From: Streptomyces sp. NBC_00190
GTDB lineage: Bacteria > Actinomycetota > Actinomycetes > Streptomycetales > Streptomycetaceae
Assembly: GCF_036203305.1 (NCBI RefSeq)
Contig: NZ_CP108131.1
Location: 248,001-312,000, forward strand
Reading direction: 5' to 3'
DNA: 64,000 bases
A program made the translations under genes and the position numbers. This document shows, piece by piece, positions 20,039 to 27,498 of the stretch (the first letter of the stretch is position 1; every line of letters begins with the position of its first letter). Below the pieces are notes generated by a model. It was not told the origin of the DNA, did no database searches, and saw nothing but the letters and a program-made list of their open reading frames with translations.

Positions 20039-20449
20039 TCACTGCACGCGTCGGTGTTCCAGACCCAGACCGCCCGCGGGAACCAGACGGTCGATGGCGA
20101 GGGTGACCTCGGTGACGCGCATCCCGGTCAACTGGGCGACCCGCTCACTGACGTACCGCTGCACCTGGCGGGAGGCAGTGGCGAGGTCTATCGGGTAGGG
20201 CAGCTCCAAAGTCAGCCCCAGCCGTGCGGTGCCGCCACCGACGGTGACCGACGCGTGCGGAGCGGCGAGTTTCGCGTGAGAGGCTGAGGCGTCCGAGTGC
20301 GTCGCCAATGCCTCCTGTGCCGCGCGGACCGCGATGCGGGCCACCACCTTTTCCGGGATCACCGTGGCCCCGCGTTCGGCAGCCGGTAGGACCGGCCGGG
20401 CGGGAGCTGCTGCTCCCCCGGGCGGAGCAGCAGCAGGTCGCGAGGTCAC
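20039..20449 (-). CDS. Asp23/Gls24 family envelope stress protein
   Basis: The 136-residue product contains the Asp23 core: VIPEKVVARIAVRAAQEAL (about 30-48), then VTVGGGTARLGLTLELPYPI and RQVQRYVSERVAQLTGMRVT (about 92-111) with VTLAIDRLV. Asp23 forms membrane-associated assemblies and protects the envelope. The start overlaps the stop of the DUF2273 gene (ATGA). A long variable head precedes the core. Confidence 0.8.
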   Translation of the reverse strand: MTSRPAAAPPGGAAAPARPVLPAAERGATVIPEKVVARIAVRAAQEALATHSDASASHAKLAAPHASVTVGGGTARLGLTLELPYPIDLATASRQVQRYVSERVAQLTGMRVTEVTLAIDRLVPAGGLGLEHRRVQ

Positions 20450-20634
20450 TGCCGGTTCCGGGAACGTGTGAAGTCGGACATCTCCAGGTCACCCTGCAAG
20501 ACGCGACCGATGATCAGGCCCACCAGGCCCAGGAACGCCACGAGCAGGAACGCCCAGAAGCCGCCGAAGAATGCGGCGAAGCCCAGGGCCATGCCCGCAA
20601 GCAGGCCCACCGTTGCTGCGCTCATTTCACTCAC
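20446..20634 (-). CDS. DUF2273-like small membrane protein
   Basis: The 62-residue protein has two spans (ATVGLLAGMALGFAAFFGGF and FLLVAFLGLVGLIIGRVLQG) and a short charged tail. DUF2273 proteins are found in Asp23 operons in Gram-positive bacteria and are thought to sit in the same membrane complex. Its stop overlaps the next gene by four bases, so translation is coupled. Confidence 0.75.
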   Translation of the reverse strand: MSEMSAATVGLLAGMALGFAAFFGGFWAFLLVAFLGLVGLIIGRVLQGDLEMSDFTRSRNRQ

Positions 20635-20688
20635 CTGAATTTCGCGTCTGTTGTTTCTCGGCCGGTGAAGTCCGGGGGCTGCGAGGGG

Positions 20689-21168
20689 TCACTGCACGCG
20701 CCCCTCGCCCACCTCGTCGTCCTCCTCGTCGGGCAGGTGTACGTCGTCGACGGCGAGGTTCACTTCCACGACCTCAAGGCCGGTCATGCGTTCCACTGCC
20801 GTGATGACGTTGGTGCGGACCTCGGCGGCGACATCCACGATGGCGACGCCGTACTCCACGACCACGTCGATATCGACGGCGGCCTGCCGTTCGCCTACCT
20901 CGACCTTCACGCCGCGGGACACGCTGGAACGGCCGCCGGGGACCTTGTCGGTCACGGCCCCGAGCGTGCGGGCCACGCCGGAGCCGAGGCTGTGGATGCC
21001 CGGCACCTCGCGGGTGGCCATTCCTGCGATCTTTTCGACCACGCTGTCGGCGATGGTCGTCCGGCCCCGCGTCTCGGGCGCCGTTCCGGCGCCGGTGCTG
21101 CCCGTGAGGGTCCTGCCCGCAGGGCGTGACTCACTCCCGCCCGCGGCGGGGCTGATGGTGTCGGACAT
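20689..21168 (-). CDS. Asp23/Gls24 family envelope stress protein
   Basis: The 159-residue product shows the full Asp23 pattern: TTIADSVVEKIAGMATREVP (about 37-56), VEVGERQAAVDIDVVVEYGV (about 88-107), and RTNVITAVERMTGLEVVEVN (about 117-136). It is the first gene of the leftward operon and the most typical Asp23 here. AGGTTCCC-type Shine-Dalgarno bases (GGGGAGG on the coding strand) lie upstream. Three further Asp23-like products are encoded within 2 kb. Confidence 0.85.
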   Translation of the reverse strand: MSDTISPAAGGSESRPAGRTLTGSTGAGTAPETRGRTTIADSVVEKIAGMATREVPGIHSLGSGVARTLGAVTDKVPGGRSSVSRGVKVEVGERQAAVDIDVVVEYGVAIVDVAAEVRTNVITAVERMTGLEVVEVNLAVDDVHLPDEEDDEVGEGRVQ

Positions 21169-21353
21169 GGGAACCTCCCCAGGGTGTCCGTCTGGGTGCC
21201 GGTGTGGCGCCCTCGTGTTTTGGACACCTCGCGCGGACGTTCCTCACGCACGTCTCGCACAGCGCGCACGGCCTACCATCGAGGAGTACGTACGAGGCCG
21301 CGACGAGCGTCTTCGGCAGGAGACGAACGTCTTCGGCAGGAAGCGAGCGGCGG
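21169..21353. promoter_or_regulatory. divergent promoter region of the two Asp23 operons, with a short tandem repeat
   Basis: Only 185 bases separate the leftward Asp23 gene from the rightward sigma factor. At 21303-21341 a unit containing CGTCTTCGGCAGGA occurs twice with a 20-base period, directly upstream of the chosen sigma-factor start. It could be an operator or a target of the encoded sigma factor. No clear -35/-10 pair was fixed. Confidence 0.4.
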
Positions 21354-21998
21354 ATGCGCAACCGGACCGGCTCCCGGCCCCCGCCCGGTGCAGAACGCCC
21401 ACCGCGGCCGGCGTCGCTGCCGATCGCAGGCGTCGCCGTGCGGCAGGACGCTGTCGGCGACCTGGACGACAGCGTGCTGACGGTACGAGCCTCGGAAGGG
21501 GATGAAGACGCCTTCGCCGTCCTGGTCCGCCAGCACAGCAGTCGCCTGATCGCCCTCGCCCAGCATCTGCTGGGCAACCGGACGGACGCCGAGGACGCGG
21601 TCCAGGACGCCTTCCTCAGCGCCTGGAGGCGGCTGCCGGAATTCCGGCACAGCGCCTCGTTCGGCACCTGGATGTACCGCATCGTGACGAACCGCTGCCT
21701 CAACGTTCTGCGCCACGGACCCCATCCGCTGCCCCTGGACGCCGTCCCCGAACCCGCTGCCGTGGGAGCGGGCAGCTCTCCGCCCCAGGTGGCCGAGACG
21801 GACGCCGCAACGGCCGCCCTGACGCAAGCGCTCCTGGAACTGCGCCCCGAGCTTCGGGTGTGCTGGGTGCTGCGAGAGTTGCACGGCCTGCACTACGAAG
21901 AGATCGCCCACGTGGTGGGCAGCAGCGAACAAACGGTGCGCGGCAGACTCTTTCGCGCACGACGCGCTCTGATGGAGGCGATGCGCCCATGGCGCTAG
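21354..21998 (+). CDS. ECF-type RNA polymerase sigma factor
   Basis: The product of about 214 residues has region 2 (FAVLVRQHSSRLIALAQHLL, then RTDAEDAVQDAFLSAWRRLP and FGTWMYRIVTNRCLNVL) and region 4 (LRPELRVCWVLRELHGLHYE, then IAHVVGSSEQTVRGRLFRAR). The ATG at 21354 is one of several possible; the region-2 core begins about 45 residues in. It overlaps the next gene by 10 bases. Its neighbour carries a HxxxCxxC zinc motif, so it is probably held inactive by that protein. It should control one or both Asp23 operons; that is inference. Confidence 0.8.
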   Translation: MRNRTGSRPPPGAERPPRPASLPIAGVAVRQDAVGDLDDSVLTVRASEGDEDAFAVLVRQHSSRLIALAQHLLGNRTDAEDAVQDAFLSAWRRLPEFRHSASFGTWMYRIVTNRCLNVLRHGPHPLPLDAVPEPAAVGAGSSPPQVAETDAATAALTQALLELRPELRVCWVLRELHGLHYEEIAHVVGSSEQTVRGRLFRARRALMEAMRPWR

Positions 21999-22669
21999 AC
22001 GACCCTCACCCGAAATCCGGCGACGAGCCCGAAGGCGTGAGCGACGCAAGGGCCGAACCTCCCCTGCACCCCGACACCGAGCTGCTGGCCGGTGCGGAGC
22101 TGCTGCCCTGCGGACGGCCCCTCAGCCGTGCCTGGGAACAGGCCCGCGGCGCGGGCGGCGCGGCAGATGGGCACAGCAGCCGCTGTGCCCACTGCCGTGG
22201 AGCCATCGAGGGGCTGACAGCCCTGGACCGGGCGACCCTGGCTCTGCGCACCGAGGAGCAGCCGGACGGCCACAGCCTCGCCAACCGGGTCATCAACGCG
22301 GTCCGGACCGAGGTACGGCTTGGCGCGATGCTCCTGCTGGACGACCCGGAACACGACCTGCGCATCTCCGAGAGCGCCGCAGCGAAAGTGCTGCGCCGGG
22401 CCGCCGACACCGTCCCCGGCGTCCGCGCCGCCAGCTGCCGCACGACCCCCGCGAAGGGCAACTACGCCGTTCATGTCGTAGCCATCACACTCGCGGCCAC
22501 GCTCGACCGGCCGTTGCGAGGGCGGGCCGAAGCGGTACGCCGAGCCGTCCTCCGCGCGGCCGAGCACGTCCTCGGCCTCGCCGTCACCACCGTGGACGTG
22601 GAAATCAACGCCGTGCTGGAACCCTCCCGCGAGCCTGGTGCCGAACGATTCGAGCTGAACGGACGATGA
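21989..22669 (+). CDS. Asp23-like protein with an anti-sigma-type zinc motif
   Basis: The 226-residue product begins with a region like the anti-sigma zinc finger: PDTELLAGAELLPCGRPLSR, then GHSSRCAHCRGAIEGLTAL, giving H-x3-C-x2-C at about residues 62-69. A segment of about 110 residues at the end has the Asp23 pattern (AAKVLRRAADTVPGVRAASC and AVRRAVLRAAEHVLGLAVTT). The fusion of a ZAS-like head and an Asp23-like tail next to an ECF sigma factor suggests a cytosolic anti-sigma factor that senses or joins the Asp23 complex. The start overlaps the sigma gene; the stop overlaps the next start. Confidence 0.65.
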   Translation: MALDDPHPKSGDEPEGVSDARAEPPLHPDTELLAGAELLPCGRPLSRAWEQARGAGGAADGHSSRCAHCRGAIEGLTALDRATLALRTEEQPDGHSLANRVINAVRTEVRLGAMLLLDDPEHDLRISESAAAKVLRRAADTVPGVRAASCRTTPAKGNYAVHVVAITLAATLDRPLRGRAEAVRRAVLRAAEHVLGLAVTTVDVEINAVLEPSREPGAERFELNGR

Positions 22670-23028
22670 CCGCCTCCCAGCGCGAGGACATCCAACGAGC
22701 GGCGGCCCGGGCCGCCCTGCACGCTCCCGGTGTGGCCGCACTCCAGCCCGCGCTCGCCGACCGGCTGGCGCTCGCAGCCTCCCCCGTGCACCGAGCCGTG
22801 GCCGCAGATACCACTCCGCACCGCGAGGCGGCCGGCATCCGCTGCGAATGCACCCCGGACGGCGCCTGGCACGTGGAGGTGCGTTGCATCGTGCACGCGG
22901 ACCGCCGCGTCGTCGACGTCGCCCGCCAGGTCCGCGACGACGTGCGGACCGCCGTCACCGCCTACCTGGCCCAGCACGGCACGGCCGCACCCGTCACCGT
23001 CCTGGTCACCGTTACCCGCACCGTATAG
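22666..23028 (+). CDS. Asp23-like small protein
   Basis: The 120-residue product has the last Asp23-like segments, AWHVEVRCIVHADRRVVDVA and RQVRDDVRTAVTAYLAQHG, and an N-terminal helix REDIQRAAARAALHAPGVAA. The fold prediction rests on this pattern only. ATGA overlap with the previous gene makes it the third gene of the sigma operon. The role is presumably in the same envelope stress complex. Confidence 0.6.
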   Translation: MTASQREDIQRAAARAALHAPGVAALQPALADRLALAASPVHRAVAADTTPHREAAGIRCECTPDGAWHVEVRCIVHADRRVVDVARQVRDDVRTAVTAYLAQHGTAAPVTVLVTVTRTV

Positions 23029-23468
23029 ACCGCCCGGCCGGCTCTTCACTCAACGCCGCCAGCGGGCCCGGGGTCGCACCGGGGTCACCGTCATCCGGCT
23101 CCGGCGTGCCCCGAAAGGCCGGGCCGAGGCCAGTGGTTGCCACTGCACAGGAAATTGGAGGAGCGTAGTCCGCCGGGTGTGCGCTGCGAAGTGGGCGATG
23201 TATCCGAACTGCGGCCCCTCGGGCGGCGCTTCGACGGGCCGTCCCGGGGCAAGTACGGCTTTCTCAGCGAGCCGACCGGCGAGGAGGCCGGGACCGGACC
23301 GCGAGTCCGGATCACCGCGCGGCTCGACCCGCCGATCGAGTTGCCGGGGAGCGGGTGGCCCGACCCCTGGAACTCCGACCCGCCGTGCCGTGTCCGGACG
23401 GCACCCGGCGCCGCGCCTGGATGCGACGATCACACCATCCGTTCTGTGCTCGGCGAACTTCCAGGCGC
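23029..23468. other. gap without a supported gene
   Basis: Frames are open on both strands, but none has a family match or a ribosome site with protein-like content. No strong hairpin was found. Confidence 0.45.
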
Positions 23469-23909
23469 CTATTCCACGATCACGATCGGGCTCATCGCAC
23501 CGTCCGAGGTGAAGGAGTCCGTCCCCGAGAAGTCAGCCGCCGTCTGCTTCCAGACGCGAACGTACGTGGCCTTCGCGGCCCAGAGGCCCAGATCCGCGGT
23601 GTCGGCGCTGTAGTCCTGCCAGGTCCTGCCTTGCCCGTCGGCGTCGTGCGCCCACGTCTCCGGCCTGGACTCCCACACGGTGACGTGGGTGACCCAACCG
23701 AGCTCTTGCCGGAACGGGTCGTCGAGATCGGCGGGCCCGGTCGGGGCCCGCAGGGAGCCGAGTCGGCGCAGGCCCAGGTAGGCAAGCGCGTACGCCACCG
23801 CGTCCTCTTCTTCGTCGCACTTGTCGGGCTGCACGTGGACGGCGGTCCCCTCGTAGTTCGTCGCGTCGTACAGCGTTGCCTCGATCGTCGGACTGGTGTC
23901 GTCTGCCAT
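23469..23909 (-). CDS. hypothetical protein, possibly beta/gamma-crystallin-like
   Basis: The 146-residue acidic product begins MADDTSPTIEATLYDATNYE; the segment Y-x4-Y-x-G (YDATNYEG) fits the Greek-key signature of crystallin-type domains, with VRVWKQTAADFSG near residue 117 a possible second unit. Trp-rich stretches (WVTHVTVWESRPETW) support a compact beta fold. There is no signal peptide. The ATG at 23909 was chosen over a longer frame because the extension is Arg-rich and implausible. The function is unknown. It is a single gene. Confidence 0.5.
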   Translation of the reverse strand: MADDTSPTIEATLYDATNYEGTAVHVQPDKCDEEEDAVAYALAYLGLRRLGSLRAPTGPADLDDPFRQELGWVTHVTVWESRPETWAHDADGQGRTWQDYSADTADLGLWAAKATYVRVWKQTAADFSGTDSFTSDGAMSPIVIVE

Positions 23910-24212
23910 AGTTTGCTCCTGAGCTCCGGAACGTGGCCGGCCATGTTTCCACCGTGACCGCTCGTGAGAGGCTGCGCCGATTCGGACGGCGCTCGTGCAG
24001 ATCCCGGGCGTGCTCCTTTCAAGCGTCTCTCCCGGTAGTCGCATTCGCCGCGCAGCCTTGCGGGACGGAGGTCGTGCGGAGTCCGCGAGCTGGTCTCGCA
24101 GAAAGCGGCAGGGCTAACGCGCGGGAGAACCCGATGACGGTGTTGTCGGCCGACGAAAAGCACGGTGGCCCCTTGCGGGCGATAGGGTATAGCTCGCGAG
24201 GAGGAGGCTGTC
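23910..24212. other. divergent intergenic region, no gene seen
   Basis: This 303-base stretch lies between the leftward crystallin-like gene and the rightward TetR gene and should hold both promoters. No operator-like palindrome was picked out by eye. Confidence 0.4.
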
Positions 24213-24869
24213 ATGGGCGAATCTGCGACAACCCCCCGCGAGCGGTACCGGCAGCAGGTACGCGCGGAGATCAAGGAAAAAGCCTGGGAACAGATCGCTG
24301 CCGCAGGGACGTCCGCGTTGTCCCTCAATGCGATCGCCAAGCACATGGGCCTGAGTGGGGCCGCGCTCTACCGGTACTTCACCGGCAGGGATGAATTGCT
24401 CACCGAGCTGGTCCGCGACGCATATCAGAGCCTGGTCGGCATCTTCCGGACGATTGCCGCCCAGGGCGACGCCCGTCTTCCCGCTCTGGCGTGCGCCCTA
24501 CGAGAGTGGGCCCTTGCGGACCCCCAGCGGTACTTCCTCGTCTACGGCACGCCGATTCCCGGGTACCGAGCGCCGGCCGAAGTGGCCGCGATGGCGTCGG
24601 AGATCATGGGGATCCTCCTCGATGCGTGCGCCGCGATACCCATGGACGCTCCCGCGACGCCCTTCGAGACACACCTGGAGAGCCACCGGGAGTGGGCGGA
24701 CGGGCATCTCGCTCCGCCCGGAACACTAAGCCTGGCCGTCTCGTTCTGGAGTCGACTGCACGGCGTCCTCTCCTTGGAGCTCGGCGGCCACTTCGTTCGT
24801 ATGGAGTTCGACCCCGCCCTGCTCTATCAGGCGGAGCTGGACCTGTTGTCAGCCCCCTACGCACGGTGA
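24213..24869 (+). CDS. TetR/AcrR family regulator with WHG-type C-terminal domain
   Basis: The 218-residue product has the TetR helix-turn-helix (LSLNAIAKHMGLSGAALYRY, about 33-52) followed by FTGRDELLTELV. The C-terminal domain contains LREWALADPQRYFLVYGTPI and SFWSRLHGVLSLELGGHF, typical of TetR_C_33/WHG regulators. The start follows GAGGAGG. It is convergent with gvpJ copy 1, 85 bases apart. A remnant of a very similar tail (34254-34340) lies at the same relative place beside gvpK in the second gas-vesicle copy, so this gene belonged to the duplicated unit. The ligand is unknown. Confidence 0.85.
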   Translation: MGESATTPRERYRQQVRAEIKEKAWEQIAAAGTSALSLNAIAKHMGLSGAALYRYFTGRDELLTELVRDAYQSLVGIFRTIAAQGDARLPALACALREWALADPQRYFLVYGTPIPGYRAPAEVAAMASEIMGILLDACAAIPMDAPATPFETHLESHREWADGHLAPPGTLSLAVSFWSRLHGVLSLELGGHFVRMEFDPALLYQAELDLLSAPYAR

Positions 24870-24954
24870 CCGCACGCGCGCCGCTCGCCCGGGCACAGCC
24901 TCGCGCAGGGGTGGCGTCGACCGGGGGCGGCGTGGACGTAGGTCGCGGGCGTGT

Positions 24955-25407
24955 TCACTGCGGGCGCCCCTTGATCCTCCTACGCGCCGGTCCACCGCGG
25001 GACTCTTCGTCCGGCGTGGTGCGTTCCGCGGGTTCGCGTTCGCCTTCGCGTTCGCCTTCGCGCTCGTCGGCCGACTCGCGCCGCAGGACCTCCAGCTCGG
25101 CGCGCAGGCGGCGGTTTTCCTGCTCCAGTGGGCTGCCGGTGTGCCGGCTGGACAGGGAGGGGTCGTGTTCCCACCAGTCGATGCCCATCTCCTTGGCCTT
25201 GTCGACGGAGGCGATCAGGATCCGGAGTTTTATGGTCAACAGTTCGATGTCGAGGAGGTTGATGCGGATGTCGCCGGCGATGACGATGCCCTTGTCCAGG
25301 ACCCGCTCGAGGATGTCGGCGAGGCTGGAGAAGGAACTCGGCCCGTACGCCATCGGGGCGGCTCGGGAGGGGAAGCCACCGAGTCGGCCTGGCAGGGGTT
25401 CGGTCAC
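24955..25407 (-). CDS. gvpJ: gas vesicle protein GvpJ, copy 1
   Basis: The 150-residue GvpA-family protein has the core SSLADILERVLDKGIVIAGD and IRINLLDIELLTIKLRILIA (about 26-65), then the GvpJ-specific KEMGIDWWEHDPSLS and a heptad-like charged tail with EREGEREGEREPAERT. It is a minor shell or nucleation protein. The GTG at 25407 gives VTEPLPGRLGG, parallel to copy 2. It is the last gene of copy 1; the next gene on this strand is missing, whereas copy 2 continues with gvpL-S-K. Confidence 0.9.
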   Translation of the reverse strand: MTEPLPGRLGGFPSRAAPMAYGPSSFSSLADILERVLDKGIVIAGDIRINLLDIELLTIKLRILIASVDKAKEMGIDWWEHDPSLSSRHTGSPLEQENRRLRAELEVLRRESADEREGEREGEREPAERTTPDEESRGGPARRRIKGRPQ

Positions 25408-25430
25408 GACGACTTGCCTCGCTTCCCAGG

Positions 25431-25679
25431 TCAGGGCAGCTGCTGCCGGAATTCCTCGATCTCGCTGAGGCGGTCGAGGAGCTCGTCCTCCCGCTGGTCG
25501 AACGTCTCCTGGTCGATCTCTCCCGTGACCAGCCGTTGCTCCAGCTCGGCGAGCTCGCGCCAGACGGGGGCCGGGTCGTAGTACTCCTCTTCGGCCTTGT
25601 CGACTACCCGCTGGGCGACCCACACCACGCCACGCACCGGCGCGATGGGCAGCGTCAGCAGGTGGGTCAGCAGTCCCAT
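25431..25679 (-). CDS. gvpG: gas vesicle protein GvpG, copy 1
   Basis: The 82-residue product, MGLLTHLLTLPIAPVRGVVW and onward, with VAQRVVDKAEEEYYDPAPVW and a helical acidic end, is a standard GvpG, an accessory assembly factor. It is nearly identical in layout to copy 2 (36284-36532), with few substitutions. It lies between gvpF and gvpJ in the operon. Confidence 0.9.
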   Translation of the reverse strand: MGLLTHLLTLPIAPVRGVVWVAQRVVDKAEEEYYDPAPVWRELAELEQRLVTGEIDQETFDQREDELLDRLSEIEEFRQQLP

Positions 25680-25717
25680 GGTCTTCCTCCCTTCCCATCC
25701 GGTGGACGGCGGTGGGC

Positions 25718-26434
25718 TTACACGAAGCTGTACGGGGGCAAGCGCCCGCTGAAACGCAGCTCGATACCGCTGTCGATCTCGCGGGCCAGATTCACCTGCG
25801 CGGCGAGAAGCGCGTCTTCGTGCTCGTCGGGCACGAGGAGCGAGAGGTTGAGGAAGTCGTTCGCCGCGGGCGGGTGGGTGACGTGTTCGCGGGCGAAGGG
25901 CAGCAACGCGTCGACGAGCCCGGCCGCCACGGACTCCTGCCGCGCCTGGACCTCCCCGGCGACCAGCTCCCCAAGGGCGAGCGGCAATTGGGGATCCTGG
26001 TCGCCCGAGCGCATCCGGTCGTTGAGGTCGCCCGCCTCCGGGAGGTCAGCGAGGATCTGCTGCAGCAGCGGTTCCTCGTCCTCTTGTGAGGCCCGCACGT
26101 GGTACTCGGCGCAGTCCTCGAGACGCTCGAGGGCGCTGAAGTAGCCGTCGGCGTTCTCCTGGAGGACTTGGCGGATCGCGGGCTCGCCGTCGGCGATGTA
26201 GCCGAACTGGAGCGGCAGGACCACACCGTCGGCCATCAGGTTTTCCTGCACCTTCTGGTGCGCGAGCAGGTCCCGTCGCTTGGGACGGATCTCCCCGTCG
26301 ACCTCGCTGACGACCGCGCACAGACCTCCCTCGGTGACGGTTCGCAGGGGTGAGGGGTGGGATCCCACGCCTGTCAGCCGGTCAAGGCGCTTCGGGTGGG
26401 CCTCAGCGGTGATCGAGTACACGTAGAACGCCAT
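25718..26434 (-). CDS. gvpF: gas vesicle protein GvpF, copy 1
   Basis: The 238-residue product opens with MAFYVYSITAEAHPKRLDRL and contains VLPLQFGYIADGEPAIRQVL, EDCAEYHVRA and the closing RFSGRLPPYSFV, all hallmarks of the GvpF/GvpL family (two alpha/beta domains). GvpF binds GvpA and is needed for shell assembly. It starts three bases after gvpA ends. Copy 2 (36560-37279) has the same length within one residue. Confidence 0.9.
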   Translation of the reverse strand: MAFYVYSITAEAHPKRLDRLTGVGSHPSPLRTVTEGGLCAVVSEVDGEIRPKRRDLLAHQKVQENLMADGVVLPLQFGYIADGEPAIRQVLQENADGYFSALERLEDCAEYHVRASQEDEEPLLQQILADLPEAGDLNDRMRSGDQDPQLPLALGELVAGEVQARQESVAAGLVDALLPFAREHVTHPPAANDFLNLSLLVPDEHEDALLAAQVNLAREIDSGIELRFSGRLPPYSFV

Positions 26435-26437
26435 CGG

Positions 26438-26896
26438 TCACCCCTTCTCCCGGCGTACCGGGCGCCGGGCCGGGCGCCGCCGCCTGACGGGTTCCTCTTC
26501 CATTTCCTCCTGCTCCTCCTCCGCTTCTTCAGCCTTGGAGGACTTGCCGGTCAGGGAACCGGTGACCGGTTCGACGGCTCCGCTGATCGCGCCTTTGGAT
26601 TTCCCGCGGGCGCCGCCTTCGACCATGTTCCCCACGACTTCGGGCAGTTGGGCCGGCGCCTTGCGGCCCGCTTCGAGGTCGAGGCGGTTGCAAGCCTCGG
26701 CGAAGCGAAGGTAGGTGTCGACGCTGGCCACCACGATCCGCGCGTCGATCTTGATGAGTTCGATGCCCACCACGGAGACACGGACGAAGACGTCGATGAC
26801 CAGTCCGCGGTCGAGAATGAGCTCCAGGACGTCGTAGAGGCTGCTCGTGCCGCCTGCCCTGCTCATGCTGCTGCCGCTCTGCGGCACGATGGTCAT
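26438..26896 (-). CDS. gvpA: major gas vesicle shell protein GvpA, copy 1 (long-tailed)
   Basis: The GvpA core of about 60 residues ([20 protein letters not shown], then [20 protein letters not shown] and [18 protein letters not shown]) forms the wall rib. Unlike the 70-80-residue cyanobacterial GvpA, this one is about 152 residues, with a hydrophilic tail ending in Glu- and Arg-rich runs. Such long tails are typical of actinomycete GvpA and may change how it packs. MTIVPQSG at 26896 is preferred to an upstream ATG. Copy 2 is at 37283-37747. Confidence 0.9.
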   Translation of the reverse strand: MTIVPQSGSSMSRAGGTSSLYDVLELILDRGLVIDVFVRVSVVGIELIKIDARIVVASVDTYLRFAEACNRLDLEAGRKAPAQLPEVVGNMVEGGARGKSKGAISGAVEPVTGSLTGKSSKAEEAEEEQEEMEEEPVRRRRPARRPVRREKG

Positions 26897-26926
26897 GGTG
26901 CCTCCTTCTGGGGGCGGCCGGGCCAT

Positions 26927-27301
26927 TCAGGTCGACCGGTCGATCATGCCGCGGCTGTAGCGGCGGATCCGTTCGTAGGAGATCAGCTCGCCCTCCCCGT
27001 CCAAAGCGACCCGGTAGCTGGCCATCACGCTGGTGGTGTCCGGGATCCTTTCCAGCTCCACCACCTCCACCTGCGCCTCCCAGCCGTCCTCCGTCGGCTT
27101 GAGCGAGGACACCGAGTCAGGGAACCGGCCGAGCAGTTGGGCCAACTGCTCGGCCGCCGAACGCATCGCCGCCGCAGCCGAGGGCACACCCGTTCGGCGA
27201 CGGGAGGCAGCGCGCCGTGGGAATTGCGTGTCCTGCTCTTCACCTTCGCCGCCGGCCCGGGAAGACACCCGCCGCGGGCGTGGATGTTCTGCTGCGGCCA
27301 T
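26927..27301 (-). CDS. gvpO: gas vesicle protein GvpO, copy 1
   Basis: The 124-residue product has a variable basic head (about 40 residues) and the GvpO domain: AAEQLAQLLGRFPDSVSSLK, DGWEAQVEVVELERIPDTTS, ASYRVALDGEGELISYERIR. It is the first gene of the leftward operon, with a strong GGGAGGGG site. In haloarchaea GvpO affects gvp expression. The 75 C-terminal residues match copy 2 almost exactly. Confidence 0.85.
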   Translation of the reverse strand: MAAAEHPRPRRVSSRAGGEGEEQDTQFPRRAASRRRTGVPSAAAAMRSAAEQLAQLLGRFPDSVSSLKPTEDGWEAQVEVVELERIPDTTSVMASYRVALDGEGELISYERIRRYSRGMIDRST

Positions 27302-27498
27302 AAGCCCCTCCCTTGGGGAGACGGCCTCACAGAAACTAGAATGTCACTAAATCTACGCATAAGTCTTGCGCCGTGGGCAGGAGCTTTCCGAGGACCGTTC
27401 CGGCTGTACGCCTTCGTCGGCCGGCGGCGTGGACGCCGCGGTCCGCTGTCCGCGGGCGGTACCACCCGGTCCGCAAGCGCCCTGATTAGGGGATGACC
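27302..27498. promoter_or_regulatory. divergent gvpO/gvpY promoter region, copy 1
   Basis: This region shares a 21-base identical block (27327-27347) with copy 2 (38178-38198) placed 25 bases from each gvpO start. Toward gvpY, TAGAAT within the block can serve as a -10 element, with TTGGGG 18 bases upstream as a weak -35. The surrounding bases are less conserved, so the block is likely functional. Confidence 0.5.
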
